Of a DNA stretch of 64,000 bases, positions 20,676 to 30,756 are shown in pieces. Both the position numbers and the translations under genes were made by a program. Each line of letters starts with the position of its first letter. The first letter of the stretch is position 1. The stretch covers positions 1 through 64,000 of the forward strand of contig FWCC01000357.1 of NCBI GenBank assembly GCA_900169235.1, given 5' to 3'. The notes under the pieces are model-generated. The model saw nothing but the letters and a program-made list of their open reading frames with translations, made no database searches and was not told where the DNA came from. This DNA is from Zarea fungicola. Taxonomy: Eukaryota; Ascomycota; Sordariomycetes; Hypocreales; Cordycipitaceae.

Positions 20676-21881
20676 ATGGCTTTCACTTTTATATCCTCTT
20701 ATCAGACTTGCATTTATCCAGGAGTCATTTTGGGCTGCGCAATAATACACTACATTGTCGGCTCTCTACTCTTTGATCTTGTTCACTGGAAGGCACACCA
20801 ACGATCTCGCAATAGGTTCACCAGATGGCTGAGCCGCACTCATTCTGCGCACCATCAATACTTTGGACGCAATCTCAAGTTCAATGCCAAGCTTCGATAT
20901 ACAAACCTCGTCTCCCATATGCCCTTGGAATTCTTCTGTCAAACAACTGGCAGTTGTATCAGCTGGTTGGTCCTCCGTGGACTCTGTTCGACGGCAGGGT
21001 ATGACTTGCTCCTAGTAATGCTGGTGCAGATCATCAGATCCAGCGTTGTCGCCTGGAATCTAGGGGACGACTCGAACCATCCCTCTTATGAGATTTTGCC
21101 AAAGGATCCAAGTAGTATGCTTGTTGGTCCTCAATATCATGTTCTGCATCATGTTGATCCTCAAAACTACTTTGGATCCATGGTTCGGCTTATTGACCTG
21201 GCGTTTGGCACCGCTTCTACACTCAAGGGACGTCGAGTTACCATTACAGGATCGAGTGGTGCATTGGGAAAGGCCCTCACAGCCCATCTACGTGCAGAAA
21301 GAGTCGCATCAATTACACCACTCCGACACAGCATGAAGTGGTCGTCCGACAATTATTCCGCCATTGTGCCAGTGCTCGCGAAAACCGACATTCTCATCCT
21401 TGCCCATGGAACAAAGGACGCCGCCACAGCTCTCCAAGCAAACTGTAAAACTACTGTTGACATTATTGAGCTTTTCAAGCAAAATCGGCCCAGAATAGGG
21501 CCAGAACTAATTCCTGAAGTGTGGTGTGTTGGGAGTGAAGCTGAGCTTCACGGATGCTGGTCTGATGATAAGGATATGCAAGCGTACACGAGATCAAAGC
21601 GAGAGTTTGCGTCATTTGCTCGGGCGTACTATGAAGACGATGCGATTCTATATCGACATATTGTTCCAGCAGCATTTGATTCTCGCATGGGTATGGCAAT
21701 TGTCACAGCGGACTGGGCTGCCAAGGTGGCACTATGGTGGATTCGACGAGGAGCGCAATATGTCCCAGTTACATATACCGGATTCGCGTTCCTGAACTAC
21801 TTTCGATTCATGTATTGGGTGCAGCCCTACAGAAAAACCAATGTAGTGCTAAGTGATGGGATGGTGACAAGAGAGGGCTAA
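20676..21881 (+). CDS. Sterol desaturase/fatty acid hydroxylase fused to short-chain dehydrogenase
   Basis: A 401-residue single-exon two-domain enzyme. Residues ~10-180 are a membrane di-iron hydroxylase/desaturase: histidine boxes H37-x3-H41, H56-x2-HH60 and H155-x2-HH159, plus two or three hydrophobic segments. Residues ~184-400 are a short-chain dehydrogenase: cofactor loop TGSSGALG at 191-198, catalytic Ser287 and Y304-x3-K308. Proteins with this layout are annotated in databases as bifunctional sterol desaturase/short chain dehydrogenase. A logical reaction is hydroxylation of a lipid or terpenoid followed by oxidation of the alcohol, which is inference. The hydroxylase part is shorter than stand-alone sterol C4-methyl or C5 enzymes. 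The lack of introns contrasts with several neighbours. Expected in the ER membrane. Confidence 0.85.
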   Translation: MAFTFISSYQTCIYPGVILGCAIIHYIVGSLLFDLVHWKAHQRSRNRFTRWLSRTHSAHHQYFGRNLKFNAKLRYTNLVSHMPLEFFCQTTGSCISWLVLRGLCSTAGYDLLLVMLVQIIRSSVVAWNLGDDSNHPSYEILPKDPSSMLVGPQYHVLHHVDPQNYFGSMVRLIDLAFGTASTLKGRRVTITGSSGALGKALTAHLRAERVASITPLRHSMKWSSDNYSAIVPVLAKTDILILAHGTKDAATALQANCKTTVDIIELFKQNRPRIGPELIPEVWCVGSEAELHGCWSDDKDMQAYTRSKREFASFARAYYEDDAILYRHIVPAAFDSRMGMAIVTADWAAKVALWWIRRGAQYVPVTYTGFAFLNYFRFMYWVQPYRKTNVVLSDGMVTREG

Positions 21882-23076
21882 TTTACTGTCACACGATCTA
21901 GAATGCACCAAGATGGTCCCTGTCAATCAATACCTTGGGGGGACTTGCTAGAATAGATGCATCCACTTAAGTTTGAATAAAGCGTGACCAATAAAGCTTC
22001 AAGTATAGTTACCGAAACGTTTTTCTGAGCTACCGTGGAGGCCTGCTGCTGCCAAACCTGGTTCAGCCTTGTAGCGTTGTGAGGCGTTGCAGCTGAAAAG
22101 CCCGGCTGCCTCCAGCATGGAGGACACGCCGACAGGCCCATTTCGGCAAACCAGTCAGTAGCGCATAGACCTCAATTTCTTTAGCGAGGGCGTATGGAGT
22201 CTTAAGGGTCACTCCAAGCTAAAATCGACTAAAAACGCCAAATTGTCTTGAGGCAATGCCTCAGTGGAGGCCTCGAGATGTGTTGTACGAGTTGCTGAGA
22301 AGCACGAATGCGATGGCACTCACCATGTCGCACGGTTGTGCGCCACGAACACTCATAAATACACTGCGTTTCCCCTTCAATGAGTTGGACTTTAGATTAA
22401 GCATCCTTGGCAGAAAATCATACCAAGACTTGAGGCACTTACACCATCCGCTACCCTTTCACCAATACCGTGAGTTATATCCGAACAATTTTGCAGTGGC
22501 CAGTCACGAAAGAAAGAAAGCTCGGTTAACATTCTTGGTAGAACAGTCCGTCAGTCATGGGTCTTTACTTTTCCAAGTACTTTGGGGGCAAGCATTTTGG
22601 CACCAGTATCTTCATTGACAAGCACGGCGTACAAAAAGGGTCGACCCGATTCAGCTTTTGTGGCTGGAACTGCTTCAAGAGTTGAGGGCTGTTAGAATGA
22701 ATGACATGCGATGACCATGTTTCCTTATGTTTTGCATTGCTATTTTCATTTTCTTCAATCGATACCACATGAATTTAATAGTCCCAGCGGGCATTTTCAC
22801 TTATCCTTTACTCATTAAATTCCTTCACGGCATACCTAGGTACCTCCTAGGCTAGGTAGGTGCTGGCGGTACTGCATTTTAGGGGTCTGCCGCTATAGTC
22901 GTGCTCCGACGCCCTGTAGCTTTGTTGCGACACAGGCTTGCTGCCCCACCATGCACCCTCACGCAAACTTCCCTTCTCACGACCACCACCAACAACTTCG
23001 CCCTGTCACGTCCACCATCCACATTGTCGTTAGGCATTTGCCCAGAACCCACCGCTCAGAGGTCTTTCATGGACTC
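21882..23076. other. Intergenic region upstream of rad9
   Basis: About 1.2 kb with short unconvincing frames. The right end is the rad9 promoter and leader. The frame open from 22951 through the rad9 start is treated as leader. Confidence 0.5.
22835..22860. promoter_or_regulatory. Clustered CCTAGG palindromes upstream of rad9
   Basis: CCTAGG at 22835-22840 and again at 22846-22851, followed by CTAGGTAGG. The motif overlaps ACCTAGGTACC, itself palindromic. TACCTAGGTA-type motifs recur in promoters of filamentous ascomycetes as I recall. It lies about 220 bp before the rad9 ATG. The binding factor is unknown. Confidence 0.4.
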
Positions 23077-24716
23077 ATGGCTGTATTGACCTTTACCCTG
23101 AGCGAGGAGGGCGTCTCCGCATTCCGAGATGCCCTCATCTGCCTCAACAAGTTTAGCGATGATGTATCTCTGGAAGCACGAAAGGACTCGGTCAGTTGTT
23201 CTTGGCCGTCGGCGGCTATGCCAGACAGAAAATCATGTGCTAAACGAGTGAATAGTTTACTTTGAGTACCTTGAACAGCTCCAAGTCGGCCTATGCCAGT
23301 TTCAAGTTTACTACCAGCCGATTCTTTTCACGTTACAACTATCAGGCTACCGGCCAATTTAAGGAGCGATTCCACTGCAACATGTACATTCGGGTACGTG
23401 GATTTGGAACGCGATTGACTATTCTCCGAACAAGAAAAATAAAGCTAACCTGTAGGGACCATAGGCTCTCATCTCGCTCTTTCGCAGCCGTTCCGCAGCC
23501 GACACGCAGCGTGACCGCGATGCGGAAAGACAGACACTGATTGACCGCTGTGACATTGCCATTGAAGACGGCCAAGACGTCAAGAGCCGGTTCATTGCCC
23601 GCATCGTTTTTAGGACGGGCCTCACTTCTACCCACCGCCTGCCTTTCGAGACGGGAGTGCCGGTGCACGCCAAATTTAGCAAGCAGGATGCACCTCATCA
23701 CTGGTCCATCTCGTCTCGTACGCTGCGCCAGCTCATGGACCATTTCGGTCCCGGAATCGACTACCTGGATATCAACACCGATGGCGACCATGTTAATTTC
23801 ACGTGCTTCAGCGAAAAGACGGTCAGCGAAGACGGTACGTGGCATGGCTGTTTGCTTGGTCATCACTATGTAACTAACGGGTGCTACAGCTGTTTTGAAG
23901 AAACCCTTGCAGACGTCAATTGCCGTTGAAGCAGACGAGTTTGACGATATCGAGGTCGAGGATAAGCTTCACATCGTCATTTCCGTCAAGGACTTCCGCG
24001 CCATCATTCAACACGCTGGCATTGCCGGCTCTGCGCTATCTGCTCGATACTCCGTCCCTGCCCGTCCAATCCAATTTTCCTATGCAGGCGATGCCTTGTC
24101 GTGCGAATTCCTTATCATGACAGTCGGCGAACGTGGCTCCAACCCTGCCCAAAAGACAAAGAAGGGCCGCAAGGCTGCTCCGTCAAGCAATGCACCGCGA
24201 CTCGAGCCCACTTCCCGGAAGACGAGCGTTGCGCCATCCGAAGTTCCTGCACCGAATCCTGTGGTGTCCCAGGCGCCACCACAGGCTTCAGCCAGAGTCC
24301 CTCCCTCTACTGCTTCGCGGCCTGTTGGCACTATTAGAGCCAGTGTCTCACGCATGTCTGCCTTTGATCTTCGGCCATCCCAACGACCACCGCCTCCCAC
24401 TCTTCGATCGGAGAGTTTATTTGTAGATGACGAGGGCTGGGAGCCAGTACGCGACGAGGATGAAGATGCAGAAGAGAACGCACAGTTGGGATGGGACCAT
24501 AGCGCGGATCCCCACCCCATTTCGGTAAGTATTGTGTATCAGCTAGAGCCGGACGAGATTCTAACCAAGCAGACGGATTCCTTTCTGCGACTCAGCCGGC
24601 CAGAGGAAGCACCACGGGCAGACAACCGAGTCAACCCCCCGGCGGAATACTCCACCATTCTCGAGCCGACGCAGAAGCTGTCAGATGTACAGAACCTTGC
24701 CCTCTTCCCCGACTAA
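23077..24716 (+). CDS. rad9: DNA damage checkpoint protein Rad9 (9-1-1 clamp)
   Basis: Subunit of the Rad9-Hus1-Rad1 clamp, which is loaded at damaged DNA to activate checkpoint kinase signalling. Exons: 23077-23190, 23256-23393, 23465-23834, 23890-24524 and 24573-24716, giving 466 residues. The start is placed at LTFTLSEEGVSAFRDALICL, which matches the family N-terminus; the frame is open upstream but unlike the family. PCNA-like Rad9 domain covers ~1-285 (FTTSRFFSRYNYQ, TGLTSTHRLPFE, CEFLIMTVGER). The tail is Ser/Pro-rich and then acidic, ending LEPTQKLSDVQNLALFPD, a site for phospho-regulation in the family. The last intron is 48 nt with GTAAGT, CTAAC and CAG; its length is a multiple of three with no stop, so retention would give 482 residues. 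Confidence 0.92.
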
Positions 24717-24745
24717 GTGGCCCGTCCCTCCATGACTGTCAAGAA

Positions 24746-25873
24746 TCATCGAGGCGTTATGCATACCCAGCTGGTGGCGCAGCCCGCACCGATGCTGGCG
24801 ATTTGCGAGTCTGCTGGTACATACTTGGTCGAGGCGATGACGTTCCAACGGCCCTTGACGTCATTGTTCTCAACCTTGGGTCCGCAATTGCCATGCTCAC
24901 CCCAACCCCAAGAGATGACATCGCCCCCCTTTGCAATTGCAACGACATGTTCGCTGCCAATAGCGATTTTGGTGAGCTCAGGCAGATTCGGTGGCGGCAG
25001 CTGGCCGTGGTCGTCACGACCCCAGCTCAGCAGAGCGCCGTCCGCACCAAGGATGTATATATTTCCCCAGCTAGCTCCAACATCGGACCACCGCGGTGCC
25101 TTAGACGGCACTGTCGAAGAAAGCTTCCATTTGTCGGAGCCAAATACTGTAATACGACCGCTGGAAGGCTCACCAAAGAATGCGCTCGATTCCTTTGCAC
25201 AGACCGCACGCGTGACCTTAAAATCCAAGCCTTCGACTTTTCTCGGTGAATAGAGAACTTGCTCTGGCGCACCGGCCTGTCCTTTGCGACAGTTTCCCCA
25301 CCCGTAGGCGTCGCCGTTGCTCAACACCACTATGATATGTCCCATGCACGCCGATATGTCGATAATTTCTGTCTCTGCAGGTGGAAAGTCTTTAAATTTG
25401 GTGGCTGAAGGTGTCCGTACAATGAGCTCACCCAAACCGAGCTCCCCTTTCATGCCCACACCAAAACTGTAGAGCTTGGTGTTTTTGCCCGCAGTATCTC
25501 GGGCAACTATAAAGGTCGCCTCCCAGGTGCATGCAATCAATGAAATTTTCCCAAGACTTTCACTTGCGTCTTTATCCAGACGAATTTCTTGAAATACTGG
25601 AATATCCGTGACTGGACCTAATCCGCATGCGCCAGTTGTAGAATCGCCACTCCAAAAGACTTGCCCTGCATCATTCAGCAGCACTGTATGGTTGCCGCCG
25701 GCAGCAACCTTGATAATAGGTGAGTCTGGCTGCTCCGGGTGGAAATGCGCAGGCTTGGGGACCGAAACATCTTCGTTGTGGCCAATTCCAAGCTGACCCG
25801 AGCCATTAGAGCCGAGAGCGAAAAGAGCATTCATGCTGGGCAAGCTACTTTGGTTGCTTGGAGCTCCATTCAT
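24746..25873 (-). CDS. RCC1-repeat (ATS1-like) protein
   Basis: A 375-residue single-exon beta-propeller protein. Repeats are seen as successive G-x-n-G-Q-L-G-like blades: LFALGSNGSGQLGIG near the N-terminus, LYSFGVGMKGELGLG, AYGWGNCRKGQAG, LLSWGRDDHGQLPPP and VISWGWGEHGNCGP. This is one full propeller without other domains, closest in layout to yeast Ats1, which partners Kti11/Dph3 in diphthamide and tRNA wobble modification. True RCC1 exchange factors are usually longer and more regular, so Ats1-like is preferred but not certain. The first ATG is at 25873; another possible start is the Met before NALFALG. It converges on rad9 with only 29 bp between stop codons, and diverges from prephenate dehydrogenase. 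Confidence 0.82.
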   Translation of the reverse strand: MNGAPSNQSSLPSMNALFALGSNGSGQLGIGHNEDVSVPKPAHFHPEQPDSPIIKVAAGGNHTVLLNDAGQVFWSGDSTTGACGLGPVTDIPVFQEIRLDKDASESLGKISLIACTWEATFIVARDTAGKNTKLYSFGVGMKGELGLGELIVRTPSATKFKDFPPAETEIIDISACMGHIIVVLSNGDAYGWGNCRKGQAGAPEQVLYSPRKVEGLDFKVTRAVCAKESSAFFGEPSSGRITVFGSDKWKLSSTVPSKAPRWSDVGASWGNIYILGADGALLSWGRDDHGQLPPPNLPELTKIAIGSEHVVAIAKGGDVISWGWGEHGNCGPKVENNDVKGRWNVIASTKYVPADSQIASIGAGCATSWVCITPR

Positions 25874-26157
25874 CAATTTCAGACCCGTGTTAGAGGTACT
25901 TTCGCCTCACGACCAAGCGGGAACGCTGAGGTAATCAGAAAACTGCCCCACCAGCCCGCGCTCATTTATTGAGCTCCGCTCTGAACTTTTTTTCTCTTCC
26001 TGCTTCTTCAACCTCTTTCCATTGCGACAAATATTCTCCAACTGCTTGCAAACGCAATTCGCATTTGCTCCATTGCAGTCTCTTGAGTGGGAATGTGAGC
26101 CATTGAATCTAGTTTTCGCATCTGCCTCCATCAGATATTCGAGAATTCGAAACAAAA

Positions 26158-28141
26158 ATGGCACAAGCCACTCGAGTCGTCCCCGCTGGGATGGAAAACT
26201 TTGTCGTCGGCTTGATTGGCATGGGCGACATGGGAAAGATGTACGCCGAGAAATTGTCTGAAGCTGGCTGGAGGTAAGTTTGTTGCAATTGTGCGATCAA
26301 TTTGTGCATCCACCCAAATGGTAAGCTTTTCTATTTCTCCCCTCTTCCAAAACTACCCGAGAAAAAACCACCCGAGACGCCACTGTATCTTTTTCTATGA
26401 TGACTAGAGCGCATTTGGCTCGAGTATTACCCGGTGAAGACCCTCTTACCGTTTTGGTGATTGGGAAGGACCCAGGTTTTCCTTGATGAAAACGCTAGCT
26501 ACCTTAACAATAACTACTGTCTGATGAAAAACGTTACAATTGGCTTGGCTATCCAGCAGCTATTCTCAATTCACCGCTCTGTTCTACAATGTCTTGACAG
26601 GGAGAGCATTTCGCTAACAATTGCGACAGTTTCTTTCGTAAACCATACAATGATACCCAATGAATTTATACTCGGCCTGATAACCAGCAACACGCGTGGC
26701 TAACTGCCAAAACTTGTTTGCATAATATAGAATTCTGGCCTGCGACAGAGAAGATAGATATGATAGCCTGAAAGAAAAATACTCTGCCAATGTACGAACA
26801 ATCTGCCTGCCTGCTCCTTTCTGCGACCCTTAATTTTGTTGCTTGTACTCCGTGATCCGGATGCTGAATGGTCTTTCGTGTATAGAAGAACATAGAAATA
26901 TGCCGCAACGGGCATCTTGTATCGCGTGCCAGCGACTACATCATCTACAGCGTTGAAGCTGCAGTGATTGATACCGTCATTAGCAACTATGGCCCTTGTA
27001 CGTGAAGATGAACTGCCCCTTTCGCCCTACTCGTCCCTAACAGCTAGGTTTAGCGACAAAGATGGGTGCCATCGTCGGCGGGCAGACGTCGTGCAAGTCG
27101 CCAGAAATAGCGGCCTTTGAAAAGCATCTCCCGGCGGACGTCGATATCATCTCTTGCCACTCTCTCCACGGGCCCAGTGTCGACCCGACCAACCAACCGC
27201 TCGTGCTCATCCAGCACCGCGCGCCCGATGCCGCGCTCCGAAAGGTCGAGACCGTCCTCAGCTGCCTCAAGTCCAAAATTGTCTACCTCACTGCCCTCGA
27301 GCACGACCGCATCACGGCCGACACCCAAGCCGTCACACACGCAGCCTTTCTCTCCATGGGCAAAGCGTGGCACGCCAACACTCAGTTCCCCTGGACCATG
27401 AGCCGCTATGTCGGCGGGATCGAGAATGTCAAGGTCAACCTCATGCTACGCATCTACAGCCAGAAGTGGCACGTCTACGCCGGCCTGGCCATCCTCAACC
27501 CCGAGGCCAGGAAGCAGGTCGCGCAGTACGCCCGCAGCGTCACGGATCTGTACAAGCTCATGCTCATCGGCGACCTCGACGGGCTCCGCGCGCGCATGTA
27601 TGCCGCGCGCGACAAGGTCTTTGGAACCAAGGCCTGGGGCGCGGCAGCAGCAGGGGATGCCGAAGATGGGGATGAAGGCTCGGCGCGACGACCGCTCATT
27701 GAGCCGTCGGTGCTGTCCTCGTTTGCGCTCGGCAAGCCCGACGACGACGACGAGGCGACGCGCCGCGCCAACAACCACCTCTCGCTCCTCGCCATGGTCG
27801 ACTGCTGGGCGGAGCTCGGCATCGTGCCGTACGACCACATGATCTGCAGCACGCCGCTGTTCCGCCTGCGCCTCGGCGTCACCGAGTACCTCTTCCGCAA
27901 CGCGGCGCTGCTCGACGAGACGCTCGAGACGGCGATTGAGGACAAGACGTACCGCAGCGACGACCTCGAGTTCACGTTTGCGGCACGCGGGTGGGCCGAG
28001 TGCGTGAGCCTGGGCCACTTTGAGACGTGGGAGAAGCGGTTCGTCAGCACGCAGTCCTTCTTCGAGCCCCGGTTTGCCGAGGCCAAGATTGTGGGCGACC
28101 AGATGATGAAGAGGGTCTTTGAGAGCAGCAGAAAGCCGTAA
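26158..28141 (+). CDS. TYR1: Prephenate dehydrogenase (NADP+), tyrosine biosynthesis
   Basis: Converts prephenate to 4-hydroxyphenylpyruvate with NADP+ in cytosolic tyrosine synthesis. Four exons: 26158-26273, 26731-26791, 26886-26997 and 27054-28141, giving 458 residues, the usual size for fungal Tyr1. The Rossmann motif is GMGDMG at residues 21-26. Exon 2 is a 61-nt exon encoding ILACDREDRYDSLK, found by its match to the conserved NADP-binding segment. Exon 3 encodes NGHLVSRASDYIIYSVEAA. Exon 4 holds QTSCKSPEIAAFEKHLP, the SCHSLHGP motif and the helical C-terminal domain (HMICSTPLFRLRLGVTEYLF). Intron 1 is 457 nt, far longer than the others. The exon 3 acceptor is TAGAAG, so one lysine may be in or out. 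The shared promoter with the RCC1 gene is about 285 bp. Confidence 0.94.
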
Positions 28142-29421
28142 AATCTGTACATGTGACGAATGCAAACCTGTTGTGGTGGTATATAAAATGAGCGCTGTTT
28201 GTCTTTTCTCAGATTTATGATTCTGGAGCCATGTGGATTTCAATGGCAGCACATAGTTGAATGAACTTTTATGTTTTACTTTACTTATTTACTGAAGTAC
28301 AACGTAATACGAAGTTTGAAATTCTTTTATTCCCTATTTTGCAGCGAAATGTTCTTACAAAAAACTCAAAATCTGTTAGCATATGGCCTATGGCTACAGT
28401 TCCAATAGCTTCACCTCGCTCATCGAAAGACATCAAAGAGTGAAAATCCATTATATACTACGTATAAGTATTATTATTGACTGTAGCCATAAACCATTTG
28501 GCAGTTTATTAGGTAGAATTTGAGCCAAGATTGTCTCTAGCTAAAGCATTGTAGAGGCAGTGACGAGTGGAATAGGAACTCGGTCTGTTATCGGAAAAAG
28601 TTGAAGCATGGAATTGCACAGTAACGAGTGGCAAGTTCTCGCATTTAGAAGCAGAGTCCTGCTGCGACTTCCTAGAAAGGCACGGCAATTTCTATTCAAA
28701 TGCCGGACATGATACTCAGAACGGCAACCACTTCAACCATGGCTTAGGTATAAAATGGTTTGAACAACGTGGCACCTTTAACTCCGGAGGACTTTTGCGA
28801 GTCTCGATTCCCATTAATCGTATCTAGCCCTGTCGGCCCGTGTTTGCCGGCATGCATATACGCCAAATAAGCCCTTCCCGTGCCGATCTGAAGGCGAATC
28901 CCGGGGAAGTAGCGGGCCGATATGAGCGTAGCCCGTTAAAAAGGGTGTAACTGTACGTTAATTGAACTTTCTTTAATTATAATTCAACGCTTTATATACC
29001 ACATACGCATATATTTAGGTTGCATTGCGAAGCAAACATGCCATTTAATTGGCAGACGCGCTCGTCGTATCTGCGGACACCGGCATTACTGTGGCCTGAG
29101 AGGAGGAAATATTTTTTGTTATAGTCCCGTCGGTCATATAATAATGTTTAACTAAATGCACTTATGAGATTCTTTAGCGCCGGTAAATGGTTGTATGGCG
29201 TAGCTGGAATAATGTCCTTGGAACTAGAGATACGTAGAGTTATTGCACTTGCCATCGTCCTACTACAAGTCATCTCCTATTTAGACTGCATTTCTGCCGT
29301 CTATATATATTGAGCCTTTCCTAAACTATGGGTTTAGCCTTCTTCTCTTCCTTCCTATACTAGCACTTGAATTGGTACTCTTATCCTGTACTATCCCATA
29401 TTATTACTTCTTCTTGTGGCC
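28142..29421. other. Intergenic, AT-rich
   Basis: About 1.3 kb between TYR1 and a secreted-protein gene. AT-rich with no gene seen. A TATATATA stretch near 29301, about 120 bp before the next ATG, is a possible TATA element. Confidence 0.5.
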
Positions 29422-30756
29422 ATGGTTAAATCTGCCCTCCTAGCTGTGGCCTTTGCCGTCCTTTCCGTCGTCGCAGACGTCACATTCTCTGTCAGCGATG
29501 TGCCTCCTCTCCCCCTCCGCAATAACACTGCTGTCACATCGGCCGCGGACCTCTGGGCCAAGAGCTGCCCGGAACAGCGCCCTCCAAGCACCCCGTACAA
29601 CGCCAGCCTCCTGCTCTCTTCGTACACCACGTTTGGGGAGGACGGCGGCGCACAATTATTCCCCCCAGGCACCATCTATCCATCTTCGGACAGCGTTGTG
29701 CGCGGCGTACTCGAGGCCTGGACGCAGCATCAGCACCTCGTCCTCCGCCCAGACGAGATTTGGTTCGAGGTCCTGGTGCAGCTCAACTATTACATGACTA
29801 CCCACGCTGAGGAAGTGCGCCACTTGTTTGTCGACTTTAGCGGACAAGAGACGATTTTTGTCAAGGAATTCACATGGCAAAAGGTCATTGGGGCCTTTGC
29901 AGACGAGATTCAGAAGCGCGTCAAGACAGAGTGGCTCAAGGCATGGATCATGCCAGGCTTCAGCACGAGCAATGAAAACGACGGACTCACGGCCACGGTG
30001 CTCATGATGGGCCTGATGAAGCAATACTTTCACTATGAGGGGAGCGTTACGTGTGGCTTGCCTCGAGTGACATTGCTGGGCCAGAGGGAGGACTGGGTTC
30101 AGCTCCTCGCGAAACTCGATCGCCTGCCCGAATTCGGCAAGGAGCCAGAGCAGTATGCGCAGAGCTTGCGCCCGATTTTTACGCGCTTTGTCCAGTCGTT
30201 TGATGAAGCCCCGATGAGTGAGGCTCTCAAGTCATTTTGGGGACAGATTGTCTGGGCAGACTTTCACTTCGAGTGCGTGTCGGACCCGAGTGAGTATGAT
30301 ATCTCGGGATGGATCATGGGCTTCCAGCACTGGAACGAGAATGGAGAGTTGCGAGTGCCGGAGAGGAAACGGGCAGCCTTCACCTCGTCCCCCCGCAAGC
30401 GCGGCGGCACCCCGGTGACGCTCGATGGCATCACGTATGTGCCACAGCCCATGTACGATCTGAAAGCAGGGTATGCATCTGTGCCGCTTAAGATGGTCGA
30501 TTTCCCGGTGCTGGGCACCAATACCTCTGCCTTCTTGGTGGCGGGCAATGTAGGTGTGAATAGGACGGAGAAGTCCGGAAGCTATGTGCGTGCGCAGCCA
30601 ATGAGCTCGTGGTTCATGTATGGCCCTGTGAATCCGGATGCCCATACCACTGGTAGTGTTGTGGGCAGTTTAGATGAAATGGATAACATGTATGATGGCA
30701 TGGTGGTGCAGGAGAGCTGTCCGGGGTATGAGCCACCACGTGGCCATGGAAATTAA
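29422..30756 (+). CDS. Secreted DUF4419 protein
   Basis: A 444-residue single-exon protein. Residues 1-18 form a signal peptide (MVKSALLAVAFAVLSVVA, then DVTF). The mature part carries WFEVLVQLNYYMTTHAEEVRHLFVDFSGQE and a later SEYDISGWIMGFQHWNE, features of the DUF4419 family common in fungi. About five N-glycosylation sequons are visible (for example NNT near 35, NAS near 60, NTS and NRT near 370-385). There is no membrane anchor after the signal, so it is probably extracellular. The function of DUF4419 is unknown; no catalytic motif can be named. The frame extends two codons upstream through a GTG, but the ATG at 29422 is preferred. Confidence 0.85.
   Translation: MVKSALLAVAFAVLSVVADVTFSVSDVPPLPLRNNTAVTSAADLWAKSCPEQRPPSTPYNASLLLSSYTTFGEDGGAQLFPPGTIYPSSDSVVRGVLEAWTQHQHLVLRPDEIWFEVLVQLNYYMTTHAEEVRHLFVDFSGQETIFVKEFTWQKVIGAFADEIQKRVKTEWLKAWIMPGFSTSNENDGLTATVLMMGLMKQYFHYEGSVTCGLPRVTLLGQREDWVQLLAKLDRLPEFGKEPEQYAQSLRPIFTRFVQSFDEAPMSEALKSFWGQIVWADFHFECVSDPSEYDISGWIMGFQHWNENGELRVPERKRAAFTSSPRKRGGTPVTLDGITYVPQPMYDLKAGYASVPLKMVDFPVLGTNTSAFLVAGNVGVNRTEKSGSYVRAQPMSSWFMYGPVNPDAHTTGSVVGSLDEMDNMYDGMVVQESCPGYEPPRGHGN

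Noticed and set aside
22951..23076. Upstream in-frame extension of rad9
   Set aside because: Rad9 family proteins begin at the LTFTLSEEG segment; the extension is His/Pro-rich and unlike the family.
27446..28252. 268-codon minus-strand frame opposite TYR1
   Set aside because: Shadow of the GC-rich TYR1 exon; no independent motif. The same applies to long antisense frames over DnaJ, uricase and the TIR/HET gene.
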